A DNA stretch of 64,000 nucleotides from Variovorax sp. 770b2 (lineage in GTDB: Bacteria > Pseudomonadota > Gammaproteobacteria > Burkholderiales > Burkholderiaceae_C). The notes below the pieces were generated by a model. The model did no database searches and was not told where the DNA came from. It worked only from the letters and a program-made list of their open reading frames with translations. Both the position numbers and the translations under genes were made by a program. Every line of letters begins with the position of its first letter. Position 1 is the first letter of the stretch. Positions 1-10,371 of this stretch are shown here, one piece after another. Where the stretch lies: contig NZ_FOXJ01000001.1 of NCBI RefSeq assembly GCF_900115685.1, positions 2,637,796 to 2,701,795 on the forward strand, in the 5' to 3' direction.

Positions 1-785
1 GCATCGCCACCGATGAGCGGCATGAGCCAGATGCCGGCCGCCAGCATCAGGAGCGCCTGCAACGCGTTCACGCCCAGGTAGGGCAAGGCCTTGGACGCCA
101 GCAGCATCGTGCGCGACACGCCCAGGCTCTGCAGCCGCCCGAGCGCGCCCGAATGGCGCTCCTGCACGAACAGGCTGGACAGCGAGGCCACCACGAAGAA
201 CATGCCGAAGATCAGCCACGCCGGCACGTTCTGCTGCACCGAGGTGGGCCGCGGGCCTGCGGTGGAAAAGCGCTCGGCCTGCACCATCGCCTGGATGGAC
301 GCGTCGGGCGCCGGGCTGGCGGTGCCGGGCACGGCCAGCGCGAGGCGCGCCTTCAGTTCGCCCGATGCACCGATGAGTTCCGCGCGCAGCGCATTGAAGA
401 GGTTCGCGTCGATGCCCGGTTCGGCCAGCAGCCGGATGTGCGCCTTGGTCGAGAGCGCGGCCGACTCCAGTTCTTCCGAGAGGCCCGGCTCCAGCACGAT
501 CACGTACTTGAGCGAGCCGCTGCGAAGGCGCTCCTGCCAGCCTGCACCGAGCGGCTGCGGCGCGCCGTGGCCGCGCTGCCAGATCTGCAGCAGCCACTTG
601 GCCGGCGTCGCGGTGTCGCGCGCATCGACGGCATAGGTCAGCTCGGCCAGCGGCGGGCGGTAGATGTCCTTCAGCGTGAGCGACATCAGCACGATGAAGA
701 CCATCGGCATGAGGAACAACACGGCAAGGCCGTGCATGTCGCGCACGAGGGCGAGCAGTTCCTTCTTGATGAGCGCCAGCAGCAT
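1..785 (-). CDS. ABC-2 type transporter permease (partial, C-terminus outside the window)
   Basis: Membrane half of an ABC-2 exporter; the gene runs off the left edge. I read it from the ATG at 785, 8 bases after the stop of the ATPase gene. It shows a first membrane segment near residues 20-37, an extracytoplasmic domain of about 150 residues, a second segment at about 189-207, the cytoplasmic stretch QERHSGALGRLQSLGVS, and a third segment near 232-256. The single-TM plus large periplasmic domain plus ERxxGxLxRL arrangement is typical of ABC-2 permeases that export drugs or lipids. It is the last visible gene of a tightly packed minus-strand operon with an acyl-CoA/ACP type synthase and a BtrH-like acyltransferase, so the exported cargo is probably the product of those enzymes. 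That link is inference. Confidence 0.85.
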   Translation of the reverse strand, partial: MLLALIKKELLALVRDMHGLAVLFLMPMVFIVLMSLTLKDIYRPPLAELTYAVDARDTATPAKWLLQIWQRGHGAPQPLGAGWQERLRSGSLKYVIVLEPGLSEELESAALSTKAHIRLLAEPGIDANLFNALRAELIGASGELKARLALAVPGTASPAPDASIQAMVQAERFSTAGPRPTSVQQNVPAWLIFGMFFVVASLSSLFVQERHSGALGRLQSLGVSRTMLLASKALPYLGVNALQALLMLAAGIWLMPLIGGD

Positions 786-793
786 GGGTTCGG

Positions 794-1702
794 TCAGTCG
801 CGCAGCGAACGGTGGGTGAGGGTCATGAAAAGTTGTTCGAGGTCGTGGCGGCCGAACTCGGCGTGGCGCACCTGGATGCCCGATGCCTCGAGCGCCGCCA
901 GCACCGGGCCGGGCCCGCTGCCGGGGTTCAGGTGGATGCGCCATTGCGCCGCGCCCTGCTCCACCGTGCCGAAGCGCGACAGCATGTGCACGTCGAGCCC
1001 GTCGGCCGCCAGGGTCAGCAGCATCGCACTCCTGGACAGCAGATCGTCCAGAGACCCTTCGCGCAGCACGCGGCCATGGTCCAGGATGACCACGCGGTCG
1101 GCAATGGCCTCGATCTCCTCCATGTAGTGCGAGGCGTAGATCACCGCCGCGCCCGCTTGCGCCAGGCTCTTGATGGCATCCAGGATGAACGCGCGCGACT
1201 GCGGATCGACGCCGACGGTGGGCTCGTCGAACAGCATGAGCTCGGGTTCGGGCAGCAAAGCGATCGCGAGGTTCAGGCGCCGCTTGAGCCCGCCCGAGAG
1301 CCGGTCGGCGCGCACGCGCGTGAACGACTCCAGCTGCGAGAAGTGCACGCAGGCGTCGATGCGCGACTTCCTGCGCGCACCCGCGAGCCGGCTCGCGGCG
1401 GCGAAGCACGCGAGGTTCTCGGCCACCGTGAGCATCGGATAGAAGGCCTGCTCCTGCGGCGCGACCGCAATGCGCGTGGGCGCCTTGGCGCGCACCTCGT
1501 GCAGCGGCTGGCCGTCGATGCGGATCTCGCCCGACTGCACGGCGAGCGCGCCCGAGAGGTGCGAGATCAGCGTGGTCTTGCCCGCGCCGTTCGGTCCGAG
1601 CAACCCCAGCACACAGCCGCGTGGCACGGCGAGCGAGACATCGGCCAGCGCGGGCGCCTCGGCGTGCGGATAGCGGTGACCGAGATTCTTCAGCGCGAGC
1701 AT
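794..1702 (-). CDS. ABC transporter ATP-binding protein (exporter type)
   Basis: Energises the adjacent ABC-2 permease. Walker A GPNGAGKT at residues 36-43, Q-loop near 83, signature LSGGLKRRLNLA at about 135-146, Walker B LMLFDEP at 155-161 and switch histidine H192 are all intact, so it should hydrolyse ATP. The 302-residue length, with about 80 residues after the switch region, fits the DrrA/CcmA-like ATPases that pair with ABC-2 permeases. The start lies 4 bases from the stop of the upstream BtrH-like gene and the stop 8 bases from the permease start, consistent with one transcript. The cargo cannot be read from the ATPase itself. Confidence 0.92.
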   Translation of the reverse strand: MLALKNLGHRYPHAEAPALADVSLAVPRGCVLGLLGPNGAGKTTLISHLSGALAVQSGEIRIDGQPLHEVRAKAPTRIAVAPQEQAFYPMLTVAENLACFAAASRLAGARRKSRIDACVHFSQLESFTRVRADRLSGGLKRRLNLAIALLPEPELMLFDEPTVGVDPQSRAFILDAIKSLAQAGAAVIYASHYMEEIEAIADRVVILDHGRVLREGSLDDLLSRSAMLLTLAADGLDVHMLSRFGTVEQGAAQWRIHLNPGSGPGPVLAALEASGIQVRHAEFGRHDLEQLFMTLTHRSLRD

Positions 1703-1706
1703 CGGT

Positions 1707-2687
1707 TCAGGCGACGGCAGCCTTGAGATCGCGGAAGAAGCGCTCTTCCTGCTGCGCCTGTTCGCGCAGCTTGCCGGCCAGCGCGGCCGGATCGACGGGC
1801 TCGCGCCCCTTGACCATGCGCGCCGCCTTGAGCGCGAAGGCGCGCCAGCCGTCGCCGATGGCGATGAGTCGCTCCGACATCTGCTGCAGTTGCGGCTTAT
1901 CCAGCAGATGCGCCGCCTCTTGCAGGAAGCCCGCGTAGATGAAGCGGAAGCCCGCCCCGCCCGTGCCGATTTCTTCCTGCATGCGCACCAGGTGGCCGAT
2001 GAAATCGACGCTGCGCGGATCGGTGGCCGAGAGCCGCTGCATCCGGTTGGCCAGCGTGCGCATGCCGCGCACGCCGACGATGGGAATGGGCGCGAGCATG
2101 TTGCGCACGGTCTTGCGGATGGCCTTGGTCACCGAGGCGGCGTCGACCGTCTTGCGCTCGATGGCCTGCGGGTAGTACATGAGCCCCTTGGGTGCGAGCA
2201 CGCCCTTGGCGAAGCGCGCGCGCGAGAGGTCGGCGCTCGCGCAACGCACGGGTTCCTCGAACACCGGGTCGCTGATGAGGTAGTCGTCGCCGTCCTTGCC
2301 GTAGACCAAGAGGTTGTGCGCGTTGAAGTGAAAGCGCATGTTCGGCGGAAAGTACGGCAGCCAGTAGACCGAGGTCTGCAGGCCCACCAGCTGGCCATCG
2401 GCCAGCAGCGCATCGAGCCGCTGCTGCCCGGCCTCGGGGCTCCTGAAGGTCTCGAAGCTGAAGCGCGCGGCCATCGGTGCCAGAAGGCCCTTGATGATCG
2501 CCTTGGGCGGCATGCGGTACGAGATGAGCGGCAGGCCCGACAGCTTGATGAACGGCAGGTACGCGAAGGACAACGCCGACGACAGGCCCAGCGCCATGCT
2601 CTCGGTCATCGGCGCGCCGTGGTGGCGCATCAGGCTGGAGATGACGCCGCTTTCGCAATGCGCCGCCTGTTGGTGCTGGAAGTTCAC
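1707..2687 (-). CDS. BtrH-like N-terminal domain acyltransferase (cysteine-dependent)
   Basis: Product of 326 residues beginning with a GTG at 2687 that overlaps the stop of the upstream gene (GTGA), which decides the start. The N-terminus carries HCESGVISSLM with a probable nucleophile C11. H124 (in NAHNLLVYG) and D140 (in LISDPVF) complete a papain-like Cys-His-Asp arrangement typical of the BtrH N-terminal family. BtrH of butirosin synthesis moves an acyl group from a carrier protein to an amine, so a similar acyl or aminoacyl transfer from a carrier-bound or CoA-bound chain made by the adjacent KAS III-like enzyme is plausible. The C-terminal half, from about residue 150, is helical-looking and unassigned. 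The substrate is unknown. Confidence 0.75.
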   Translation of the reverse strand: MNFQHQQAAHCESGVISSLMRHHGAPMTESMALGLSSALSFAYLPFIKLSGLPLISYRMPPKAIIKGLLAPMAARFSFETFRSPEAGQQRLDALLADGQLVGLQTSVYWLPYFPPNMRFHFNAHNLLVYGKDGDDYLISDPVFEEPVRCASADLSRARFAKGVLAPKGLMYYPQAIERKTVDAASVTKAIRKTVRNMLAPIPIVGVRGMRTLANRMQRLSATDPRSVDFIGHLVRMQEEIGTGGAGFRFIYAGFLQEAAHLLDKPQLQQMSERLIAIGDGWRAFALKAARMVKGREPVDPAALAGKLREQAQQEERFFRDLKAAVA

Positions 2688-3079
2688 GGCAGGCCTTGCA
2701 AGGTGGGAATCGGAAGGCCCAGCGCGTGGGCGTAGCGCGCAAGCTGCGCCTGGGAGAGCGCCGCGAAATGCCGCGGCTGCAGGTGCCGGCGCACGCGCCA
2801 TTGCCAGAAGCCACTGGTCTGCGAGAGCAGCGCCACGTCCATGCGGCGCTCGTACATCCAGTATTCGAGCGGCGATGCGAGCCCGGCCTTCGCCCGCTCT
2901 TTCGCTTCTTTCGCCTGCTCGACGAGCACGTCGACGGCATGGCTGGTGACGATCTCTTCCGCCTCCCAGCCACGCGAGGTGGTGGTGACGACCCGGCCCT
3001 GCGCATCGCGCGCGTACATCAGCTTGGAATGGCCGTCCAGGGTCGCATTGCCCTCCTGCGGAACTGCGTCCAGGTCCAT
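2684..3079 (-). CDS. Conserved hypothetical protein of the KAS III/BtrH operon
   Basis: A 131-residue protein with no signal peptide, no membrane segment and no motif I recognise. It starts at the ATG 2 bases after the KAS III-like stop and ends inside the GTGA overlap with the BtrH-like gene, so it is translationally coupled on both sides and almost certainly real. Its middle (about 46-70) is acidic and basic in alternation, VDVLVEQAKEAKERAKAG, suggesting a helix. The second half is rich in Trp, Tyr and Arg, for example LEYWMYERRMDV and FWQWRVRRHLQP. It could be a partner or scaffold for the synthase or acyltransferase. I assign no function. Confidence 0.72.
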   Translation of the reverse strand: MDLDAVPQEGNATLDGHSKLMYARDAQGRVVTTTSRGWEAEEIVTSHAVDVLVEQAKEAKERAKAGLASPLEYWMYERRMDVALLSQTSGFWQWRVRRHLQPRHFAALSQAQLARYAHALGLPIPTLQGLP

Positions 3080-3081
3080 GG

Positions 3082-4218
3082 CTACACCGCTTCCATATAG
3101 ATGAAGCCGCTGGAGAAGCGGCCGCTTTCGGGCACGAACATCAGGAGCTTCTGGCCGGGCTGGATGCGCCCGGAGCGGAACAGCTCGTCCAGCATGATGT
3201 AAGGCGATGCCGAGCCGGTATTGCCCTTGCGCGCGAGGTTGCTGAACCAGCGCTCGCGCGGAATCGCGAAGCCCATCGCTTCGAGGCAGCGGCTCACGGG
3301 CTCGACGAAATAGTTCGACGACAGGTGCGGCAGGAACCAGTCGATGTCCGCCGACCTGAGCCCGCGCTTCTCGATGATGGCCGCGAGCGGCTCGCCGAGC
3401 GTGGCGCGCACGATGTTGTCGTTGAGCAGGCGCACGTCCTGCTTGACGGCGAAGGTCGAGTCGCGGTGCCAGTCGGCGGGCGCGGTGCGGGCCCAGCCGT
3501 CCAGGCCGCCTTCGGCGTTCTTGTCGGCGCCGGCATACATGCACACCGGCAGTTCGTGCGCGGCCGACGAGAGATCGATCCATTCGACGCGCAGCGACAG
3601 CGGCCCGCGCGGCGCGCGCTCCAGCAGCACGGCGCCGGCACCGTCGGACAGCATCCAGCGCAGGAAGTCTTTCTCGAAGGCGAGTTCGGGCCGGGCCTCG
3701 AGCGCTTCGAGCTTGTGTTCGAGCTCGGCCTCGAAATTGGAACCGCGCATGACCGCCGATGCGAGCTCCGAGCCCGTGGCCACCGCGCGGCGCGCATCGC
3801 CCGCGCGCACCGAGAGCCACGCGTGCTTGAGCGCCGTGGTGCCGGCCAGGCAGATGCCCGCGCAGGCCACCACTTCCAGCCGCGGCCAGCCGAGCTCGCC
3901 GTGCACCATCACCGCATGGTTGGGCATGAGCTGGTCGGGGAGCGAGGTGCCGGTGGCCAGGCAATCGACCGGGCCGATGTCGTCGCCCAGCGCGCGGATG
4001 GCCGAGGCGGTGAGCTGCGCGTTGGTCATGGCCAGCCGGCCGGTGGCGCGGTCGATCGCGTAGTGGCGCGACTGGATGCCGTTGCTGCGAAGAATCAGCC
4101 GCCGCGCACGCGACGCCTTGCCGGCGATGCGGCCGAGGACTTCTTCGATGTCTTCATTGCTGACCGGGGAAAAGGGCAGGAAGGCGGCGGTGCGGGTCAG
4201 GAAGACATCAGTCGTCAT
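3082..4218 (-). CDS. Beta-ketoacyl-ACP synthase III (FabH/DarB-like) family protein
   Basis: Thiolase-fold condensing enzyme of 378 residues. The catalytic triad of the FabH family is visible: C119 in VVACAGICLAG, H298 in WFLPHLSS and N333 in RKGNTGSAS. Housekeeping FabH is about 320 residues. The extra length, the DWFLPH and FIYMEAV segments, and the neighbours (BtrH-like, flavodoxin-fold DarA-like, ABC exporter) argue for a secondary-metabolism enzyme that joins two acyl chains or transfers one, as DarB does in dialkylresorcinol synthesis. Its ATG overlaps the end of the DarA-like gene by 11 bases. Whether the product is a resorcinol lipid cannot be decided from sequence. Confidence 0.82.
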   Translation of the reverse strand: MTTDVFLTRTAAFLPFSPVSNEDIEEVLGRIAGKASRARRLILRSNGIQSRHYAIDRATGRLAMTNAQLTASAIRALGDDIGPVDCLATGTSLPDQLMPNHAVMVHGELGWPRLEVVACAGICLAGTTALKHAWLSVRAGDARRAVATGSELASAVMRGSNFEAELEHKLEALEARPELAFEKDFLRWMLSDGAGAVLLERAPRGPLSLRVEWIDLSSAAHELPVCMYAGADKNAEGGLDGWARTAPADWHRDSTFAVKQDVRLLNDNIVRATLGEPLAAIIEKRGLRSADIDWFLPHLSSNYFVEPVSRCLEAMGFAIPRERWFSNLARKGNTGSASPYIMLDELFRSGRIQPGQKLLMFVPESGRFSSGFIYMEAV

Positions 4219-5275
4219 AGAGGTGGGAGCGGTCCGTGGCGGAGCCCGACGGGCACTCGAATTGGGCTGTCATTTTAGTCAGCCACCCCTTGAACAAAGG
4301 TCGCAGAAGCGCCTGCAGCGTCAAGCTCACGGGCACGACCGTGACAATGAGCGCAAGCAGGAACACAACATAGAGCAGCAGCAGGGGCTTGCGCTGCCAG
4401 GCGCCGGGTCCGCCGGCCGCCATGATGAGCTTGCCCCAGAGGAAGAAGCTGCGCGTGCCGGCCTTCTCGCTGATGAGCAGGCGTGCATTGGCGCGCACCG
4501 CGCCCAGGCCCGCCAGCAGCGGCCCGGTGCCGCGCTCCAGGTCGCCGTGCAGCGCATCGCGCAGCGCACGGCCGAAACGGCCCGAGCTACGAATTTGCGC
4601 AGTGCTCAGCCCCGCATCGGGCATGCCCCAGAAGCCGCGCTTGCGGCCCCAGATCAGCCATGCCGGCGTGGTGAAGAAGGTGGCGAGCGTGGGGCCGGGG
4701 TCGGTCAGCACCACGTTGTCGACGAGGCGCGCGCCCGCGTCGTCGAGCATGCCCTTGAGCTTTTCATGGGCCAGCAGCCACATGTTGCGGCAGGCGATGA
4801 CCGTGATCACCGGCTTGCCCGCGAGCAGGCGCCTGGCCAGCGGGTGCTTCAGGAACGCGGTGACCGGCTGCGAAGGCGCGAGAAACCACACCTGATAGGG
4901 AAGGATGACGAGGTCGAAATCCTCATCGCCCGTGAGCGAGAGCGGCGCGAGCGGCGGCGGCTTCAGGTGGGCCGATTCCGGGAACGCGTCGAAGAAGGTG
5001 ATGAACGGCCAGGGGAACGGGAACGGCGCCAGCGGACGCAGGGTTTCCTCGTGCACCTGGATCGACGGATCGGCCCGCAGCGGCGCAACGATCTGCTCGG
5101 CAACGCTGTCGAGCTGCCCGGATTGGGAGTAGTGGATCACCAGGACGCGCTTGGGGCGTGCGGCAAGGCCGGGGGGGCTGGCGGAGCTGGGAGAACTGGA
5201 GGTCACTGGGTGGGCGGTTTCGAGGGCCGTCGAATGTAAGCCAAGCATCGGCAGAACGCATCTGCCATTGGTCAT
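4208..5275 (-). CDS. Flavodoxin-fold, DarA-like (dialkylresorcinol condensing enzyme-like) protein
   Basis: First gene of the minus-strand operon. After about 40 low-complexity residues it has a flavodoxin-like beginning, RVLVIHYSQSGQLDSVAEQI, then FDLVILPYQVWFLAPSQPVTAFL and KPVITVIACRNMWLLA, the pattern of NAD(P)H/FMN-dependent reductase folds. A hydrophobic stretch near residues 305-330 (LLLLYVVFLLALIVTVVPVSL) anchors the C-terminus in the membrane. Proteins with this architecture next to KAS III genes are, as I recall, annotated as dialkylresorcinol condensing enzyme (DarA); the role is therefore tentative. The start is uncertain: the ATG at 5275 gives 355 residues, but the Ser/Pro-rich first 40 may be untranslated and a GTG lies further in. 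Confidence 0.68.
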   Translation of the reverse strand: MTNGRCVLPMLGLHSTALETAHPVTSSSPSSASPPGLAARPKRVLVIHYSQSGQLDSVAEQIVAPLRADPSIQVHEETLRPLAPFPFPWPFITFFDAFPESAHLKPPPLAPLSLTGDEDFDLVILPYQVWFLAPSQPVTAFLKHPLARRLLAGKPVITVIACRNMWLLAHEKLKGMLDDAGARLVDNVVLTDPGPTLATFFTTPAWLIWGRKRGFWGMPDAGLSTAQIRSSGRFGRALRDALHGDLERGTGPLLAGLGAVRANARLLISEKAGTRSFFLWGKLIMAAGGPGAWQRKPLLLLYVVFLLALIVTVVPVSLTLQALLRPLFKGWLTKMTAQFECPSGSATDRSHLYDD

Positions 5276-5316
5276 GCCGTCGCGCCGATCCCACGACCGG
5301 GGCTGTCCCCAATAGC

Positions 5317-5350
5317 AAAAAAGGGGCCGCCCCTTCCGGCGCGGCCCCTC
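5317..5350 (-). terminator. Rho-independent terminator of the glycerol transport operon
   Basis: Inverted repeat GGGGCCGC (5323-5330) with GCGGCCCC (5341-5348), followed on the minus strand by six T (5322-5317). It lies 34 bases beyond the stop of the binding-protein gene that ends at 5384 and separates that operon from the DarA-like operon. Confidence 0.85.
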
Positions 5351-5383
5351 CCGACTGTGCGAACGAGCGGTTGGTGCAGGCGC

Positions 5384-7117
<1,734 letters not shown>

Positions 7118-7206
7118 GAATGTGTCTCCTCGGTTGTGCTTCCCCGGTTTTTCCATCGCGGCTCCGGGGAGGCGGAGAGCCGGACGCGTCTCGAAAATCG
7201 GTAGGC

Positions 7207-7515
7207 CTAGCCTTTGCGCATCACAAGGGCCAGCACGAACATCGACAGCACGAAGCTGATCCAGATCGAGGGCTCGGCCTCCAGGCTCATCCACTCCTGG
7301 AACTTGCCGGCCAGGCCGATGAAGATCAGGTTCACGTAGGCCGCGGACAGCAGGCCGATGAAGAGCCGGTCGCCGCGCGTCGTGGCAATGGGCAGCCAGC
7401 CGCGCCGCATGACCGTGGGCGACTTGAACTCCCACACCGTCATGCCGACCAGCATGAGCGCGATGCAGATGAAGAACACGGCCACCGGGGTGGTCCAGAC
7501 CATCCAGTCGAACAT
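7207..7515 (-). CDS. glpU: DUF2160 small membrane protein of the glycerol transporter
   Basis: A 102-residue protein with three or four membrane segments (about 10-28, 52-69 and 80-98) and a strong ribosome site AAGGAGGT in front of the ATG at 7515. The segments TVWEFKSPTVMRRGWLPIATTRGDRLFIG and AGKFQEWMSLEAEPSIW match the DUF2160 family as I know it, found between the second permease and the binding protein of this transporter type. Its job is unsettled; a third membrane subunit or assembly factor is possible. It is followed by an 89-base gap before glpV. Confidence 0.85.
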   Translation of the reverse strand: MFDWMVWTTPVAVFFICIALMLVGMTVWEFKSPTVMRRGWLPIATTRGDRLFIGLLSAAYVNLIFIGLAGKFQEWMSLEAEPSIWISFVLSMFVLALVMRKG

Positions 7516-7527
7516 CTTTCGACCTCC

Positions 7528-8340
7528 TTAAACGCGGCCCATCGCGAAACCCTTCGCGATGTAGTGACGCACGAACCAGATCACGATCGCGCCCGGAACG
7601 ATGGTGAGCACGCCCGCCGCAGCCAGCGTCGCCCAGTCCATGCCCGAGGCGCTCACCGTGCGCGTCATCGTCGCGACGATGGGCTTGGCATTCACGCTGG
7701 TGAGCGTGCGCGCCAGCAGCAGCTCGACCCAGCTGAACATGAAGCAGAAGAACGCCGCCACGCCCACGCCCGCCTTGATGAGCGGCAGGAAGATGGTGAG
7801 GAAGAAGCGCGGGAACGAATAGCCGTCGATGTACGCCGTCTCGTCGATCTCGCGCGGAATGCCGCTCATGAAGCCTTCCAGGATCCACACCGCCAGCGGC
7901 ACGTTGAACAAGAGGTGCGCGAGCGCCACGCCCAGGTGCGTGTCCATGAGGCCCACGGTGCTGTAGAGCTGGAAGAACGGCAGCAGGAACACCGCGGGCG
8001 GCGTCATGCGGTTGGTCAGCAGCCAGAAGAACACGTGCTTGTCGCCAAGGAACGAATAGCGCGAGAACGCGTAGGCCGCCGGCAGCGCCACGGCGAGCGA
8101 GATCACCGTGTTGATCGCCACGTAGATCAGGCTGTTGATGTAGCCCGAGTACCACGACTCGTCGGTGAAGATGCGCGCGTAGTTGGCCCAGGTGAGCTGC
8201 TGCGGGAAGAACGAGAAGCTCGAGAGAATTTCCTCGTTCGTCTTGAAGCTCATGTTGATCATCCAGTAGATGGGCAACAGCGCGAACAGGATGTACAGCA
8301 GCAAGAAGATGCTGCGCTTGTGGAATCTCTTCTCAGACAT
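7528..8340 (-). CDS. glpQ: Glycerol ABC transporter permease (second subunit)
   Basis: Binding-protein-dependent permease of 270 residues from the ATG at 8340, preceded by AAGGGGG. It has the MalG-type layout: N-terminal segment LLLYILFALLPIYWMINMSFK, six membrane helices, and the EAA-like coupling loop ETAYIDGYSFPRFFLTIFLPLIKAGV at about 175-200. The C-terminus GFAMGRV is usual for this subfamily. Nothing in the sequence specifies glycerol; the assignment rests on the gene order. The symbol follows the rhizobial operon and is unrelated to the E. coli phosphodiesterase GlpQ. Confidence 0.88.
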   Translation of the reverse strand: MSEKRFHKRSIFLLLYILFALLPIYWMINMSFKTNEEILSSFSFFPQQLTWANYARIFTDESWYSGYINSLIYVAINTVISLAVALPAAYAFSRYSFLGDKHVFFWLLTNRMTPPAVFLLPFFQLYSTVGLMDTHLGVALAHLLFNVPLAVWILEGFMSGIPREIDETAYIDGYSFPRFFLTIFLPLIKAGVGVAAFFCFMFSWVELLLARTLTSVNAKPIVATMTRTVSASGMDWATLAAAGVLTIVPGAIVIWFVRHYIAKGFAMGRV

Positions 8341-8407
8341 GTTGGCCCCCTTGGCGCTGCGCGCCTTCCCCCCGAGGGGGCGCATCCGCCTCGAGGCGGC
8401 TCGGCGA
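8341..8407. repeat. Intergenic double-hairpin repeat, copy 1
   Basis: Starts GTTGGCCCCC and carries two GC-rich palindromes, CCCCCCGAGGGGG (8368-8380) and CCGCCTCGAGGCGG (8386-8399). The same order of blocks recurs at 36075-36158. It sits between the two permease genes glpP and glpQ and may tune mRNA stability. Confidence 0.65.
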
Positions 8408-8412
8408 CGGAT

Positions 8413-9299
8413 TCATTTCTCCACCTCCACTTCCTGCGTACCCACCCGCTGCATCCAGTTGTAGAGCACGAAGCAGAACAAGAGAATGATCAGGAAATAA
8501 ATGAGCGAGAACGCCGCCGCCGGCCCGAGGTCGAACTGACCCACCGCCTTCTGCGTGAGGTACTGGCTCAGGAACGTGGTCGCGTTGCCCGGCCCGCCGC
8601 CCGTCAGCACGAAGGGCTCCGTGTAGATCATGAAACTGTCCATGAAGCGCAGCAGCACCGCGATCATCAGCACGCCGCGCATCTTGGGCAGCTGGATGTA
8701 GCGGAACACCGCGAACTTGCTCGCGCCGTCGATGCGCGCAGCCTGGTAGTACGCGTCGGGAATCGAGCGCAGGCCCGCATAGCAGAGCAACGCCACCAGC
8801 GGCGTCCAGTGCCACACGTCCATCACCAGCACCGTGAGCCAGGCGTCGGTCGCGCTGCCCGTGTAGTTGTAGTCGATGCCCATGACCTGCAGCGCATGGC
8901 CCAGGAGGCCAATGTCGGCGCGGCCGTAGATCTGCCAGATGGTGCCCACCACGTTCCAGGGAATCAGGAGCGAGAGCGCCACCACCACCAGCACCGCCGA
9001 CGACTTCCAGCCCTTGGCCGGCATCGAGAGCGCCAGGCCGATGCCCAGCGGAATCTCTACCAGCAGCACCGACAGCGAGAAGCCCAGCTGGCGCCACAGC
9101 GCCTGGTGCAGCTCGTCGTCGCGCATCACCGAAGCGAACCACTCGGTGCCCACGAACACGCGGCGCTCGGGCGAGATGATGTCCTGCACCGAGTAGTTGA
9201 CCACCGTCATCAGCGGCACGATGGCCGAGAAGGCCACGCAGATCAGCACCGGCAGCACGAGCCACCAGGCTTTTTGATTGATCGGCTTGTTGGTTGCGT

Positions 9300-9303
<4 letters not shown>
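8413..9303 (-). CDS. glpP: Glycerol ABC transporter permease (first subunit)
   Basis: MalF-type permease of 296 residues. The ATG at 9303 overlaps the glpT stop (ATGA), which fixes the start. Membrane segments include WWLVLPVLICVAFSAIVPLMTVV near the N-terminus and a C-terminal FSLIYFLIILLFCFVLYN. The coupling loop IPDAYYQAARIDGASKFAVFRYIQLPKMRGVL carries the EAA-type motif contacting the ATPases. It forms the channel with the product of the gene ending at 7528 and is fed by the large receptor at 5384-7117. Confidence 0.9.
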
Positions 9304-10370
<1,067 letters not shown>

Positions 10371-10371
10371 C

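Noticed and set aside
3082..4218. Assignment as housekeeping FabH
   Set aside because: The length, the lack of other fatty-acid synthesis genes and the BtrH/ABC neighbours argue for a secondary pathway.
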